From positions 124,001 through 188,000 of the forward strand of contig NZ_JAFEJS010000001.1 of assembly GCF_018555385.1 (NCBI RefSeq): DNA of 64,000 nucleotides. Reading direction: 5' to 3'. Positions 29,512 through 39,370 of this stretch are shown here, in pieces; the first letter of the stretch is position 1, and each line of letters opens with the position of its first letter. Under the pieces are notes generated by a model. It searched no databases. It was not told where the DNA came from and worked only from the letters and a program-made list of their open reading frames with translations. A program made the position numbers and the translations under genes. The DNA is from Bifidobacterium santillanense. Lineage in GTDB: Bacteria > Actinomycetota > Actinomycetes > Actinomycetales > Bifidobacteriaceae.

Positions 29512-30783
29512 ATGACAGATTTCGCAGCGATCAGGGATGAGTTCCCGATCCTCAAGCAGGAGATCCACGGGCACCCGCTCGTGTACCTCGATTCGGCGGC
29601 GACCTCGCAGAAGCCGGAACGCGTGATCGAGGCGGAGGCGGAGTTCTACCGCACGATCAACGCCGGCGTGCACCGCGGCGCCCACGAGCTCGCGGCCCGA
29701 AGCACGATGGCCTTCGAGGACGCGCGCGTCAAGGTCGCGCGTCTGGTCGGCGCCAACGCCGAGGAGGGCAACGAGGAGATCGTCGTCACCGGCGGCGCGA
29801 CTGCGGGCCTCAACCTGCTCGCCACCGCGTTCGGCAACGCGTCGCTCGGCCGTGGGGGAGCGGCCGCGAAGCGCTTCGCCCTCAAGCCCGGCGACGAGAT
29901 CGTCGTGTCCAAGGCGGAGCATCATTCCGTGCTGCTGCCGTTCCAGGAGCTCGCCTACCGCACCGGCGCCACGTTCAAGTGGATCGACCTGACCGAGGAC
30001 GGCCGCGTGCGCACCGACAACCTCGACGAGGTCATCACCGAGCGCACCAAGGTCGTGGCCGTCACGCACGTGGGCAACACCACCGGCGCGATCACCGACA
30101 TCGCCCCCATCGTGAGGCGCGCGCACGAGGTCGGGGCGGTCTTCATCCTCGACGCGTGCCAGTCCGTGCCGCATCTCAAGGTCGACTTCCATGCACTCGA
30201 CGTGGACTTCGCCGCTTGGAGCGCGCACAAGATGTACGGTCCGACTGGCGTCGGCTTCCTGTACGGCCGCCGCGAACTGCTCGAGGCCCTGCCGCCGGCG
30301 AACTTCGGCGGATCGATGGTCGAACTCGCGTGGATGGACCAGCCGGCGCAGTACATGGAGCCGCCGGCGAGGTTCGAGGCCGGCACCCAGCCGGTCGCCC
30401 AGGTCGTGGCCGCAGGCGTCGCCGCCGAGTGGATGATGAACGTCGGACTCGAGAACATCGAGGCACACGAGAGGACCATCGCCGCGGAGCTGCTGAAGCT
30501 CGGCGACATCGACGGCATCCGTATCCTGGGCCCGCGTGAGAACGTGGACCGCATCGGCACCGTTGCGTTCGACGTGGCCGGGGTGCATCCGCACGACGTC
30601 GGCCAGTACATCGACGCACAGGGCATCGCCATCCGTGTCGGTCACCATTGCGCGCAGCCGGTCCATCGTCACTTCGGCCTGTACGCCTCGAACCGCGCAT
30701 CGTCCGGCGTGTACAACACGGTCGAGGACGCGCAGGCGCTGGTCGAGGCCGCGAAGGGCATCAGGAAGTTCTTCGGGGTCTGA
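29512..30783 (+). CDS. sufS: Cysteine desulfurase SufS
   Basis: A 423-residue PLP enzyme of the SufS (group II) type that removes sulfur from cysteine for cluster assembly. Family motifs are YLDSAATSQKPERVI, NAGVHRGAHELA, the PLP lysine in AAWSAHKMYGPTG and the catalytic cysteine in RVGHHCAQP. GGGGGATAG precedes the ATG. Its sulfur acceptor is presumably SufU, encoded next. Confidence 0.97.
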   Translation: MTDFAAIRDEFPILKQEIHGHPLVYLDSAATSQKPERVIEAEAEFYRTINAGVHRGAHELAARSTMAFEDARVKVARLVGANAEEGNEEIVVTGGATAGLNLLATAFGNASLGRGGAAAKRFALKPGDEIVVSKAEHHSVLLPFQELAYRTGATFKWIDLTEDGRVRTDNLDEVITERTKVVAVTHVGNTTGAITDIAPIVRRAHEVGAVFILDACQSVPHLKVDFHALDVDFAAWSAHKMYGPTGVGFLYGRRELLEALPPANFGGSMVELAWMDQPAQYMEPPARFEAGTQPVAQVVAAGVAAEWMMNVGLENIEAHERTIAAELLKLGDIDGIRILGPRENVDRIGTVAFDVAGVHPHDVGQYIDAQGIAIRVGHHCAQPVHRHFGLYASNRASSGVYNTVEDAQALVEAAKGIRKFFGV

Positions 30784-30859
30784 CCGAATGTATGCGGTCC
30801 TGCGGGAATCCGCGCGAGGACCGTGGTCTCGGTCGCGATTCCAACGGAACGCGGAAACC

Positions 30860-30886
30860 GCCCTCCCCACAGGTCGTGGGGAGGGC
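30860..30886 (+). terminator. Hairpin directly upstream of the sufU ribosome site
   Basis: An 11-bp stem (30860-30870 with 30876-30886) with a 5-base loop, ending 9 bp before the sufU Shine-Dalgarno. It may be an internal terminator, an RNase barrier or a translational element that sets SufU levels. Confidence 0.65.
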
Positions 30887-30903
30887 GCTATATTGAGGAG
30901 ATT

Positions 30904-31458
30904 ATGAACGATTACGGCATGAGCGGCGACGACCTCGAACAGATGTATCAGGAGGTCATCCTGGAAGCGGCGAAGAACCCGCACGGCAAGGAGTCCTTCG
31001 CGGCGGACCTGACGAAGGAGCAAACGAGCGAATCCACGGGCGACACCGTGGTCCGCGCAACCCACGAGTACTGCACTCCCGGCGAATCCCATCAGTTCAA
31101 CCCGACCTGCGGCGATGAGGCGACCGTGCACGTGGAGATCTCCGACGACGAGCCGTACACCATCAGGCGCGTCGTGTGGGACGGTCAGGGATGCTCCATC
31201 TCGCAGGCCAGCCTGTCCGTCATGGTCGATCTCGTGGACGGGCAGACCGTCGACAAGGCGATGGAGTTGGAGCGCACCTTCCACCGGCTCATGGAATCGC
31301 GCGGCAAGGGGCTGGATGATGAGGCGGCCGAGGAGAGCCTCGGCGACGGCATCGTGTTCCAGGGCGTGTCCAAGTACCCGATGCGCATCAAGTGCGCGCT
31401 GCTCGCGTGGGAGGGTCTCAAGGACTCCATCGCGAAGGCCTTGGCCGCCAAGCACTGA
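30904..31458 (+). CDS. sufU: Zinc-dependent sulfurtransferase SufU
   Basis: A 184-residue IscU-like protein of the SufU type, which takes persulfide sulfur from SufS by zinc-ligand exchange. Zinc-ligand cysteines are in FNPTCGDEATVHVEI, DGQGCSISQASLSVM and MRIKCALLAW. It is about 40 residues longer than the usual 145 because of an insert after the first helix (KESFAADLTKEQTSES region). TGAGGAG precedes the ATG, and a strong hairpin lies just upstream. Confidence 0.93.
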   Translation: MNDYGMSGDDLEQMYQEVILEAAKNPHGKESFAADLTKEQTSESTGDTVVRATHEYCTPGESHQFNPTCGDEATVHVEISDDEPYTIRRVVWDGQGCSISQASLSVMVDLVDGQTVDKAMELERTFHRLMESRGKGLDDEAAEESLGDGIVFQGVSKYPMRIKCALLAWEGLKDSIAKALAAKH

Positions 31459-31532
31459 GCGAACGGCGGGTGACAACGCATGCGCGCCCGCGTAGAGTAG
31501 ACACGTAACCCTTTTCGAGGTATGGAGTGACA

Positions 31533-32120
31533 ATGAGCGATAACCTGGTGCCCGAACCGCAACCGACCGTGTTCGATGCGGTCAACGGCGTCCTACAGGA
31601 CGAGGAGGCCGCACGTCGCGTGATGGCCAATCCGGCTCTGGCCAAGGGCTTCCCGAACGGACGCCCCGCCGAGTCGGCGGCGGCCGACGACGACATGTGC
31701 GCCTGCGGCCGTCACAAGAAGAGTGAATGCGGCCATGGCGACGAGCACGGAGACGACGCCGAGATCCCGCTGAAGTTCGTCGACGACATCGGCCGAGCCA
31801 CCGCCGAGGACGTACGCGAGGCCCTCCATCAGGTCATCGACCCGGAGCTTGGCATCGACGTCATCGACCTCGGTCTGGTCTACGGCATCGAGATCGACGA
31901 TCTGGGCCGCGCCATCATCACGATGACGTTGACCACGCCGGCGTGCCCGCTGACCGACCTCATCGAGGACGAGTGCGCAAGCACCCTCGCCGGTCTCGTC
32001 GAGGAGTTCCGCATCGACTGGACGTGGCAGCCGCGCTGGACGATGGACAAGATCACGCCCGAGGGTCGCGACCAGCTGGCCGCGCTGGGATTCAACTTCG
32101 AGAATCTGCCGCAGTACTGA
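31533..32120 (+). CDS. DUF59/MIP18-type Fe-S maturation protein (SufT-like) with Cys/His-rich insert
   Basis: A 195-residue protein whose C-terminal 100 residues are a DUF59 domain: EDVREALHQVIDPELGIDVIDLGLVYGIEI and the conserved Cys in TLTTPACPLTDLIE. DUF59 proteins help mature Fe-S enzymes and usually end suf operons. The first 80 residues are an extension with CACGRHKKSECGHGDEH (56-72), a Cys/His cluster that could bind metal. GGAG precedes the ATG at 31533. It closes the suf gene set and is followed by a bidirectional terminator. Confidence 0.88.
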   Translation: MSDNLVPEPQPTVFDAVNGVLQDEEAARRVMANPALAKGFPNGRPAESAAADDDMCACGRHKKSECGHGDEHGDDAEIPLKFVDDIGRATAEDVREALHQVIDPELGIDVIDLGLVYGIEIDDLGRAIITMTLTTPACPLTDLIEDECASTLAGLVEEFRIDWTWQPRWTMDKITPEGRDQLAALGFNFENLPQY

Positions 32121-32183
32121 GATCGGCGGCACCGGTTGCCGCCGAACGACGTCTCCGGTATCACCGATTCCTCGTCCGGCATC

Positions 32184-32224
32184 GAAAACGGGCTTCCCTC
32201 TTGTGATGAGGGAAGCCCGTTTTC
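32184..32224. terminator. Bidirectional terminator between the suf operon and glgC
   Basis: A 17-bp perfect stem (32184-32200 with 32208-32224) flanked by A-runs and T-runs, so it reads as a Rho-independent terminator on both strands. Confidence 0.9.
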
Positions 32225-32249
32225 GCTATGCGATTATGCGACGGGAGGA

Positions 32250-33497
32250 TCAGTCGTCGACGACGGTGCCCTTCGGAACCACGGTGATACCCTCCGGAGT
32301 GACGGTGAAGCCGCGCGCAAGATCGTGCTCAGTGTCGATGCCGACGGTGGAGTTCTCGGTGAGGACCACGTTCTTGTCGAGGATCGCCTTGTAGACGCGG
32401 GCGCGACGGTTGACGATCACGCCGTCGAACAGGACGGAGTCCACGACCTGCGCCCACGAGTGGATGCGCACGTTCGGAGAGAGCACGGAGTGGTGCACCT
32501 CGCCGCCGGAGACGATCACGCCGGGGGAGACGATCGAATCGGTCGCATGGCCGAGACGGTCACGGCCGGCGTGCACGAACTTGGCCGGCGGCAGCGTGCC
32601 GGAGTTCGTGTAGATCGGCCAGGCCTGATTGTACAGATTGAACTCGGGCACGTAGGCGATCAGGTCCATGTGCGCATCGTAGAACTGCTTGATCGTACCG
32701 ACGTCGCGCCAGTAGGCGTGGTCGGTCGGGGTGGCGCCCGGAATCTCGTTCGTGTTGAAGTCATACACGCCGGCCTCGCCGCGGGAGGCGAAGTACGGCG
32801 CGATGTCGCCGCCCATGTCGTGCTTCGTGTTCTCGTTCTTCTCGTCCTTGGCGAGCGCGTCGAACAGGGCGTCCGTGTTGGCCACGTAGTTGCCCATCGA
32901 GGCGAGGAAGGAGCCCGGATCGTCCGGCAGGCCGGCGCAGGTGTCCGGCTTCTCCAGGAAGCTCTTGATCTGGTTCGGGTGCTCCGGATCCACGTCGATC
33001 ACGCCGAACTGGTTCGACTGCTCGATCGGCTGACGGATGCCGGCGACGGTGAACTCGGCGCCCGATTCGATGTGCTGCTGGACCATCTGGCCGAAGTCCA
33101 TGCGGTAGACGTGGTCGGCGCCGACGATCACGACGATGTCCGGCTGGACGTCCTCGATGATGTTGATGGTCTGGTAGATGGCATCGGCGGAGCCGAGGTA
33201 CCAGTGCTTGCCGAGGCGCTGCTGCGCCGGGACGGGGGAGACGTAGTTGCCCAGCAGCGAGGAGAAGCGCCACATCTGGGAGATGTGACGATCCAGCGAG
33301 TGGGACTTGTACTGGGTGAGCACGACGATATGGCGGTAGTCGGAGTTCACCAGGTTGGACAGCGGGAAGTCGATGAGGCGGAACACGCCGCCGAAGGGCA
33401 CCGCCGGCTTCGCGCGATCACGGGTCAACGGCATCAGTCGGGTTCCCTCGCCGCCGGCCAACACGATCGATAGAATCTTCTGCTTGTTTTTGGCCAT
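32250..33497 (-). CDS. glgC: Glucose-1-phosphate adenylyltransferase
   Basis: A 415-residue ADP-glucose pyrophosphorylase, the committed step of glycogen synthesis. The N-terminal nucleotidyltransferase has [34 protein letters not shown] and [14 protein letters not shown]; the C-terminal left-handed beta-helix has [23 protein letters not shown]. It is usually allosteric. About 240 bp of non-coding DNA lies upstream before the next gene; no clear operator is seen there. No other glycogen gene is in the window. Confidence 0.97.
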   Translation of the reverse strand: MAKNKQKILSIVLAGGEGTRLMPLTRDRAKPAVPFGGVFRLIDFPLSNLVNSDYRHIVVLTQYKSHSLDRHISQMWRFSSLLGNYVSPVPAQQRLGKHWYLGSADAIYQTINIIEDVQPDIVVIVGADHVYRMDFGQMVQQHIESGAEFTVAGIRQPIEQSNQFGVIDVDPEHPNQIKSFLEKPDTCAGLPDDPGSFLASMGNYVANTDALFDALAKDEKNENTKHDMGGDIAPYFASRGEAGVYDFNTNEIPGATPTDHAYWRDVGTIKQFYDAHMDLIAYVPEFNLYNQAWPIYTNSGTLPPAKFVHAGRDRLGHATDSIVSPGVIVSGGEVHHSVLSPNVRIHSWAQVVDSVLFDGVIVNRRARVYKAILDKNVVLTENSTVGIDTEHDLARGFTVTPEGITVVPKGTVVDD

Positions 33498-33738
33498 TAT
33501 CTACGTTGCTCCTCTCAACAACTTCCAGCGCCTTTCAACGCCGCTCGGGGTCGTAAACCGGGCATCCTTGCCCCGGCTTCACACTGACAATGATGGCACA
33601 AAAACCGCGACACGCAAGCAACGCCGCTCCGCGCGTCCCGGCGTGTCCCGGCGCGTCGTCAGTGACGCACGTCACATATCGGGGTACATCGGGGATGTGC
33701 GGTTACGGGGGATGACGGGGTGCCGTCCCCGCGTGCGG

Positions 33739-34611
33739 CTACGCGCGATGCGGACGCGTAGCGTAGAAGGCGACCGCGCTGGAGGCGGCGACGTTGAGGG
33801 AGTCGACGCCGTGCGCCATCGGAATCTTCACAGTGAGGTCGGCGCGCGCGATGGTGTGGTGGGACAGACCGTCGCCCTCGGTGCCGAAGATGAGGGCCAG
33901 CCTGTCGATGTGGTCGGCCTCGGCCGGATCGTTGTCGAGTCGTCGGGTGAGTTCGTCGAGGCTGATCGAATCGTCCTCCAGCGCCATGGCCACGGTGGTG
34001 AAGCCGAGCTCCTTGAGCTCGTCGATGCCCTTGAACGGCCAGTAGTGTTTGTCCTCGCCGCCGATGCGGGTCCACGGGATCTGGAACACCGTGCCCATCG
34101 AGACGCGTGCGGCTCGGCGGTACAGGGGATCGCCGCAGGAGGGCGTGACCAGCACGGCGTCCACGTCGAGCGCCGCGGCCGAGCGCATCAGCGCACCCAC
34201 GTTCGTATGGTCGACGATGTTCTCCATCACCGCGACCCTGGTCGCGCCGGCACACACCTGGGCGACGGAGGGCAGCGGCCACCGCCTCATGGCGGACAGG
34301 GCGCCGCGGTGCAGACGGTATCCGGTGAGTCGTTTCAGCTGATCGGGGGAGGCGACGTAGACCGGCACGTCCGGTCCCCAATGCTCGTCGATGTAGGAGA
34401 ACTCGTCTCCCATGCCGTCGATCCACTGCTCCTCGACCAGCAGGGAGATCGGCTCCCGGCCGGCGGCCAACGCCCGGTCGATGACCTTGGGGGATTCGGC
34501 GATGAACAGGCCCTTGGCGGGCTCCAGACGGTTGCGCAGCTGGATCTCGGTGAGATTGACGTAGGCCGACACGCGTTCGTCGTCGATGGATTCAAGATGG
34601 ACGAAGCGCAT
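33739..34611 (-). CDS. SpoU/TrmH-family RNA 2'-O-ribose methyltransferase
   Basis: A 290-residue SPOUT methyltransferase using S-adenosylmethionine. The three family motifs are visible: NVGALMRSAAALDVDAVL (motif 1), LALIFGTEGDGLSHHTI (motif 2) and PMAHGVDSLNVAASSAVAFY (motif 3). The N-terminal 100 residues are a substrate-binding domain. It acts on tRNA or rRNA; the exact nucleoside cannot be told. AAGGAG precedes the ATG at 34611. It lies downstream of tRNA-Leu on the same strand but behind that gene's terminator. Confidence 0.9.
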   Translation of the reverse strand: MRFVHLESIDDERVSAYVNLTEIQLRNRLEPAKGLFIAESPKVIDRALAAGREPISLLVEEQWIDGMGDEFSYIDEHWGPDVPVYVASPDQLKRLTGYRLHRGALSAMRRWPLPSVAQVCAGATRVAVMENIVDHTNVGALMRSAAALDVDAVLVTPSCGDPLYRRAARVSMGTVFQIPWTRIGGEDKHYWPFKGIDELKELGFTTVAMALEDDSISLDELTRRLDNDPAEADHIDRLALIFGTEGDGLSHHTIARADLTVKIPMAHGVDSLNVAASSAVAFYATRPHRA

Positions 34612-34714
34612 GGGGACTCCTTCGTGTGGGTTGCGGTGCTGTTCGGTGTCGCGCGGGTCAGACGTTTGCCGGCTGCGTGGACGGCGGCCTGTGGGAGCGT
34701 CTGCAAATACGAGA

Positions 34715-34738
34715 AAACCCCTTGTCTCCAAGGGGTTT
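34715..34738 (-). terminator. Rho-independent terminator of tRNA-Leu
   Basis: AAACCCCTTG (34715-34724) pairs with CAAGGGGTTT (34729-34738) around a 4-base loop, and on the minus strand TTTTC follows. It is a few bases past the tRNA 3' end. Confidence 0.88.
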
Positions 34739-34743
34739 ATCTG

Positions 34744-34831
34744 TGCCCGAGACGGGACTTGAACCCGTACGCCTGTTAAAAATAGGCACTAGCACCTCAA
34801 GCTAGCGCGTCTACCATTCCGCCACCCGGGC
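34744..34831 (-). tRNA. tRNA-Leu(GAG)
   Basis: Read on the minus strand, the acceptor stem GCCCGGG pairs with CTCGGGC (one G-U). The anticodon stem CTAGC/GCTAG encloses the loop TTGAGGT, giving anticodon GAG (codons CUC/CUU). A long variable arm (TGCCTATTTTTAACAGGC) identifies a class II leucine tRNA, and GGTTCAAGTCC is the T-loop region. CCA is not encoded. The gene is 88 nt. Confidence 0.96.
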
Positions 34832-34926
34832 AGGTGTCGCTGCATGGCAACGAGTGAATACTCTAGCATCGATTCGTCGGCGTGCAATCGTCGGCGTGTC
34901 GCGCTGGTGTTGATAGCCTTGGAGAC

Positions 34927-35724
34927 ATGACGAACGCTTTGTTTTTGCTGGATCCGGACCGCGACGACGTGCCGGTCAATTCCGACGAGTTCAACGCCGG
35001 GTGGCGGATCACCCTGCCCCAGTCCGTCAGGCGTCATGCCGTGCAGGCGATGAGGCTCAAGGACGGCGACGAGCTGCAGCTCTCCGACGGCAGGGGACTG
35101 CGCATCATCGCGCGTCTGACCGATGCCGACGCGGGATTGGCCGAGGTGAGGGACTTCGTGCGCGAGCCCGGGCCGACCACCCGTCTGGCGCTGGTGCAGG
35201 CCCTGGCCAAGACCGGTCATGACGAGCAGGCCGTCGACACGGCCACGCAGATCGGCGTCGACGAGGTCGTCCCCTGGCAGGCCGACCGGTCCATAGCCAA
35301 ATGGAAGGCCGGACGCACGGACCGCAAATGGGACGCGGTCATCGCGGCGGCCACCGAGCAGTCCCGACGCGCATGGCGTCCGCAGCTGGGGGAGTGCGTC
35401 TCCTCCAAGCAGATCGTGTCGATGTGCCTGCGCGCCAACGTGCACGGCGATCTGGTCGTCGTGCTCCACCAGGATGCCACCGATACATGGGACTCCGTCG
35501 AATCGCTGGTGTCGGACATGTCGGAGCGGTGCCTCGCGGACGGCAGACCCCGTACCGTGTACGTGGTCGTCGGCCCCGAGGGCGGCATCAGCGAGGATGA
35601 GGTTGCCCGGTTCGTCGATGCCGGCGCGCACAGCGTCGTGCTCGGACGCAACATCCTGAGGGCCTCCACGGCCGGACCGGTCGCGCTCTCCCTGCTGAGC
35701 CGCGCGCTCGGACGGTACGCCTGA
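34927..35724 (+). CDS. rsmE: 16S rRNA (uracil1498-N3)-methyltransferase RsmE
   Basis: A 265-residue SPOUT methyltransferase that modifies U1498 of 16S rRNA. The C-terminal trefoil knot shows VYVVVGPEGGISEDEVARF and VVLGRNILRASTAGPVAL. The N-terminal PUA-like domain has the RRHAVQAMRLKDGDELQLSDG pattern. The ATG at 34927 has TTGGAGAC upstream; an in-frame start further upstream (34882) would add an unconserved leader. It starts an rRNA/ribosome maintenance run: rsmE, HIT, phoH, ybeY, corC-like, era. Confidence 0.93.
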   Translation: MTNALFLLDPDRDDVPVNSDEFNAGWRITLPQSVRRHAVQAMRLKDGDELQLSDGRGLRIIARLTDADAGLAEVRDFVREPGPTTRLALVQALAKTGHDEQAVDTATQIGVDEVVPWQADRSIAKWKAGRTDRKWDAVIAAATEQSRRAWRPQLGECVSSKQIVSMCLRANVHGDLVVVLHQDATDTWDSVESLVSDMSERCLADGRPRTVYVVVGPEGGISEDEVARFVDAGAHSVVLGRNILRASTAGPVALSLLSRALGRYA

Positions 35725-35775
35725 CGCGGTAAGCTGGCACGAGAAACGAAGGAACCCCACAAGCAAGGAGCACGC

Positions 35776-36114
35776 ATGAGCGAAGCCGATGACTGCCTGT
35801 TCTGCAAGATCATCGCCGGACAGATCCCCAGCAGCAAGGTCTACGAGGATGACACCACCTACGCCTTCAACGACATCAACCCGAAGGCCAAGATCCATGT
35901 GCTGATCGTGCCGAAGAAGCACTACGCGAACGTCGCCGAGCTGGCGGCCGCCGATCCGGCCGAACTCGCGCACATCGCCGAGGTCGCGCAGCACATCGCC
36001 GACGAGCGGTTCCACGGCGCGTTCCGCCTCGTGTTCAACACCGGCCTCGACGCCGGACAGACGGTCTTCCACGTGCACGCCCACGTGCTCACCGGCGAAG
36101 TGCTGGACGAGTAG
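35776..36114 (+). CDS. HIT family (HINT-like) nucleotide hydrolase
   Basis: A 112-residue histidine-triad protein. It begins with [21 protein letters not shown], the HINT-type opening, and ends with the triad motif [14 protein letters not shown] in which the middle His is the catalytic nucleophile. Members hydrolyse adenosine phosphoramidates and related compounds. AAGGAG precedes the ATG. phoH follows after 12 bp, the order seen widely in actinobacteria. Confidence 0.95.
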   Translation: MSEADDCLFCKIIAGQIPSSKVYEDDTTYAFNDINPKAKIHVLIVPKKHYANVAELAAADPAELAHIAEVAQHIADERFHGAFRLVFNTGLDAGQTVFHVHAHVLTGEVLDE

Positions 36115-36126
36115 GGAAAGGGCTCC

Positions 36127-37299
36127 GTGGCGACGACAACGCGAACCATCACCATTCCCACGCAGCTCGACCCGGTGGCCGTGCTCGGGCCGGTCGACGA
36201 GGTGATCCGCGAGGTGGAGCGAGCGTTCCCCGACCTGACGATCCTCGTCCGGGGCAACCGCGTGGCCATCGTCTCCAGATCCAAGCAGACCGAATCCGAC
36301 GCCTCGAAGGCGGAGGACCTCGTCAACACGATCATCGAGGCGGCCCACACCGCTCCCATGGACGCGGACACCGTGCGCAGGATGATCGACCAGGACGTAC
36401 TCGACAACCGCACCAGGGTCACGCATCCGGGACACGGACGCACCGTCGAGGCGCTGCAGCGCATGGAGTCGAACATCGCCCTGCGCTCCGGCTCCCCGGA
36501 GCGGCGCAAGCCCTCGGTGCCGGGCGTCATCACCTACGCGGCGGGCAACCCGGTGCGCGCCAAGACGGCCGGACAGGCAGCCTATGTGGCCGCCATCGAA
36601 TCGCATACCATCACGTTCGGCATCGGACCGGCCGGCACCGGCAAGACGTATCTGGCGGTCGCCAAGGCCGTGCGCGCGTTCCAGGACAAGCAGGTGAGGC
36701 GCATCATCCTCACCCGTCCGGCGGTGGAGGCCGGCGAGAGCCTCGGCTTCCTGCCCGGTACGCTCAACGACAAGGTCGACCCCTACCTGCGCCCGCTGTA
36801 CGACGCGCTGGGCGACATGCTCGGCGCCGACCAGATGAGGCGACTCATGGACGACGGCACCATCGAGGTGGCGCCGCTCGCCTACATGCGAGGACGCACC
36901 CTCAACGACGCGTACGTCATCCTCGACGAGGCGCAGAACACCACCGAGCAGCAGATGAAGATGTTCCTCACGCGTCTCGGATTCAACACGAAGATGGTCA
37001 TCACCGGCGACATCACGCAGGTCGATCTGACCGTGCCGCGTTCGGGGCTCGCGACCATCGAGCGCATCCTCGACGGCATCTCGGACATCGCGTTCGTGCA
37101 TCTGAACCCCGAGGACGTCGTGCGCCACCGACTGGTGGGACAGATCGTCGCGGCGTACGACAGGCACGACGCGATCGACGGCGACCACCGGCGCATCTCG
37201 CGCCGCCGCCGCGACGACGCCGGGGAGTCCGGTGCCGCAGGCGACATCAGCAACAGCGACAGCACGGACCGAAAGGAGCCCGCACCCGATGAGCGTTGA
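36127..37299 (+). CDS. phoH: PhoH family P-loop ATPase
   Basis: A 390-residue PhoH-like protein. The ATPase core has Walker A GPAGTGKT (167-174), [18 protein letters not shown], Walker [13 protein letters not shown] and [12 protein letters not shown], the last two resembling SF1 helicase motifs. An N-terminal KH-like segment ([15 protein letters not shown]) suggests RNA binding. The start is GTG with AAAGGG upstream. PhoH and YbeY are near-constant neighbours and the two overlap here by 11 bases, pointing to a shared role in rRNA maturation. Confidence 0.94.
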   Translation: MATTTRTITIPTQLDPVAVLGPVDEVIREVERAFPDLTILVRGNRVAIVSRSKQTESDASKAEDLVNTIIEAAHTAPMDADTVRRMIDQDVLDNRTRVTHPGHGRTVEALQRMESNIALRSGSPERRKPSVPGVITYAAGNPVRAKTAGQAAYVAAIESHTITFGIGPAGTGKTYLAVAKAVRAFQDKQVRRIILTRPAVEAGESLGFLPGTLNDKVDPYLRPLYDALGDMLGADQMRRLMDDGTIEVAPLAYMRGRTLNDAYVILDEAQNTTEQQMKMFLTRLGFNTKMVITGDITQVDLTVPRSGLATIERILDGISDIAFVHLNPEDVVRHRLVGQIVAAYDRHDAIDGDHRRISRRRRDDAGESGAAGDISNSDSTDRKEPAPDER

Positions 37300-37834
37300 C
37301 GTGTCCAATGAGACCGTATGGACGATCGAACCCAAGCTGTTCTCCGATCTGGGAGTGTGGGTACTCGATCAGATGCGCGTGAGCACGCAGTCCGACCTGA
37401 CCATCCTGTTCGTCGATCCCGAGCCGATCGCCGAGATGCACGAGCACTGGATGAACCTCGAAGGCCCCACCGACGTGATGAGCTTCCCGATGGACGAGCT
37501 GCGCCCGGGCGACGGCAAGACCCTGATGGAGGGCGTCCTCGGCGACATCGTCATCTGCCCGTGGGTCGCGGCACAGCAGGCCGCCGCGGCCGGACACGGC
37601 GTGCTGCAGGAAATGATGCTCCTGACCATCCACGGCATCCTGCATCTGCTCGGCTACGACCATGTCAACCCCGATCAGGAGCGTCAGATGTTCGGCCTCC
37701 AGCGTCAGCTGCTGCTCACCTTCATCGCGGTGCGCCACGATCTGGGCGGACCCGTGGAACTGCCCGCCGGCAGCCCGGACGCGCTGGCCATCTACGACGC
37801 CGAGCACGGCGCCGGACGCCAGATCACGCGCTGA
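37289..37834 (+). CDS. ybeY: Endoribonuclease YbeY
   Basis: A 181-residue zinc metalloprotein that takes part in 16S rRNA 3' processing and ribosome quality control. The metal site is the canonical [11 protein letters not shown] (about 112-122). [10 protein letters not shown] and [14 protein letters not shown] are further family blocks. The ATG at 37289 is preceded by GAAAGGAG and lies inside the end of phoH. Confidence 0.95.
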   Translation: MSVDVSNETVWTIEPKLFSDLGVWVLDQMRVSTQSDLTILFVDPEPIAEMHEHWMNLEGPTDVMSFPMDELRPGDGKTLMEGVLGDIVICPWVAAQQAAAAGHGVLQEMMLLTIHGILHLLGYDHVNPDQERQMFGLQRQLLLTFIAVRHDLGGPVELPAGSPDALAIYDAEHGAGRQITR

Positions 37835-37899
37835 CGCCGACCGCAGACATCCGCAAACACACGCACACGAACGGACAAAAGAAGGAAGAACGAACACCG

Positions 37900-39309
37900 A
37901 TGGAGTATTCCCAACCGACCCTGATCGCCATAACCGCCGCGCTGGTGATAGTCGCGGCGCTGCTGGTCTGGCTGTCGCTGTCGCTCGCGGCCGCCGAGGG
38001 CGCGGTGGGACGCGTGACGAGGGCCAGTCTGAACAACCTCATCCTCGAGGTGCAGACCGACTCCGAGCTCACGCAGTTCTCCAGGATGAAGAAGATCGCC
38101 CGCATCCACCGGGTCCAGCGGCTGATCGCCAACCGCTACGCGGCTGCGGGGGCGTGCGCGTTCTTCCGCGTCACCTGCAACGTGCTCGTCGGCGTGCTCG
38201 TCGCCCTCGTCGCCTCCGTCTGGGGCGCCCCGGTATGGCTCGAGATCGTCGTCGGCATGGTCGTCGCCCTTGTCGTCGGCGTGGTCAGCGTCTTCGTGCG
38301 TCCGCGCGAGACGGGCGCCACCAAGCCGGTCGACATCATGATCGAGCATTCGCGCCTCGTCTCCGTCGCGGTCGCGATCACGCCGTTCACCCGCATCGGC
38401 GCCGCGCCCGACGGACGCCGCCGCTCGCAGGACCTCTCCGACGACGAGGAGCTTGAGAAGATCCAGCAGGAGCAGGGACGTGCCACCATCGACCGCCTCG
38501 TCGAGTCCAACGACTTCGACCCCGAGGTCTCGGAGATGCTGCGCAACGTGCTCACCCTCTCCGACACGCTGACGCGCGAGATCATGGTGCCGCGCACCGA
38601 CATGATCTGCATCGAGAGGGACTCGACGCTCGAGGACATGCTCAAGCTGTGCTCGCGCTCGGGCTTCTCCCGCGTGCCGGTTATCGGCGAGGACGTCGAC
38701 GACCTGATCGGCGTCGCCTACCTCAAGGACGCGGTCAGGGCCACCGCGTTCAATCCGGCCGCGATGACCCGCAAGGTCTCCTCGATCGTGCGTGACCCGA
38801 TGCTCGTGCCCGAGTCCAAGCCCGTGGACGACCTGTTCCACGAGATGCAGCGCTCCCGCCAGCACGTGGCGGTCGTCGTCGACGAGTACGGCGGCATCGC
38901 GGGTCTGGTCACCATAGAGGACGCCATCGAGCAGATCGTCGGCGAGCTCGAGGACGAGCACGACCGCACCCAGCGCGAGGAGCCCGAGCAGATCGGCGAC
39001 AAGAAATGGCGCATGCCCGCGCGCACGCCGATCGCCGACCTCGAGGAGCTGTTCGAGATCGACATCGACGAGGACGACGTCGACACCGTGTACGGTCTTC
39101 TGACCAAGCTGCTCGGCCGCGTGCCGATCGTCGGCGCCTCGGCCGTGACCCGAGGCCTGAGGCTCACCGCGGTCGACTCCGCCGGTCGCCGCAAGAAGGT
39201 GTCCACCATCGTCGTCGAGCCCGCCCACGTCGAGGGGCACGAGGAAGATGGCAAGGCCGGTGACGACGGCGATACGACCGCCGACGGCGAGCCCGCGCAG
39301 AACGCGTGA
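37900..39309 (+). CDS. HlyC/CorC-type membrane protein with CBS pair
   Basis: A 469-residue membrane protein. About three hydrophobic segments occupy the first 140 residues (a divergent DUF21/CNNM region), then a CBS pair from about REIMVPRTDMICIERDSTLEDML to VVVDEYGGIAGLVTIEDAIEQIVGE, then the CorC/HlyC C-terminal domain. The tail is acidic. Relatives are linked to Mg2+ or Co2+ export or to phosphate homeostasis; the ion is not clear. GAAGGAAG precedes the ATG. It lies between ybeY and era, a common arrangement. Confidence 0.9.
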   Translation: MEYSQPTLIAITAALVIVAALLVWLSLSLAAAEGAVGRVTRASLNNLILEVQTDSELTQFSRMKKIARIHRVQRLIANRYAAAGACAFFRVTCNVLVGVLVALVASVWGAPVWLEIVVGMVVALVVGVVSVFVRPRETGATKPVDIMIEHSRLVSVAVAITPFTRIGAAPDGRRRSQDLSDDEELEKIQQEQGRATIDRLVESNDFDPEVSEMLRNVLTLSDTLTREIMVPRTDMICIERDSTLEDMLKLCSRSGFSRVPVIGEDVDDLIGVAYLKDAVRATAFNPAAMTRKVSSIVRDPMLVPESKPVDDLFHEMQRSRQHVAVVVDEYGGIAGLVTIEDAIEQIVGELEDEHDRTQREEPEQIGDKKWRMPARTPIADLEELFEIDIDEDDVDTVYGLLTKLLGRVPIVGASAVTRGLRLTAVDSAGRRKKVSTIVVEPAHVEGHEEDGKAGDDGDTTADGEPAQNA

Positions 39310-39370
39310 GGCGCATCGGACAGTCGCACAGACGTGAGACCCCGAGATTCGTGAATCCATGAGGAGTGAC

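Noticed and set aside
33498..33738. A regulatory RNA or operator upstream of glgC.
   Set aside because: The 240 bp is GC-rich with scattered short symmetries, but no convincing hairpin, promoter pair or repeated motif could be identified.
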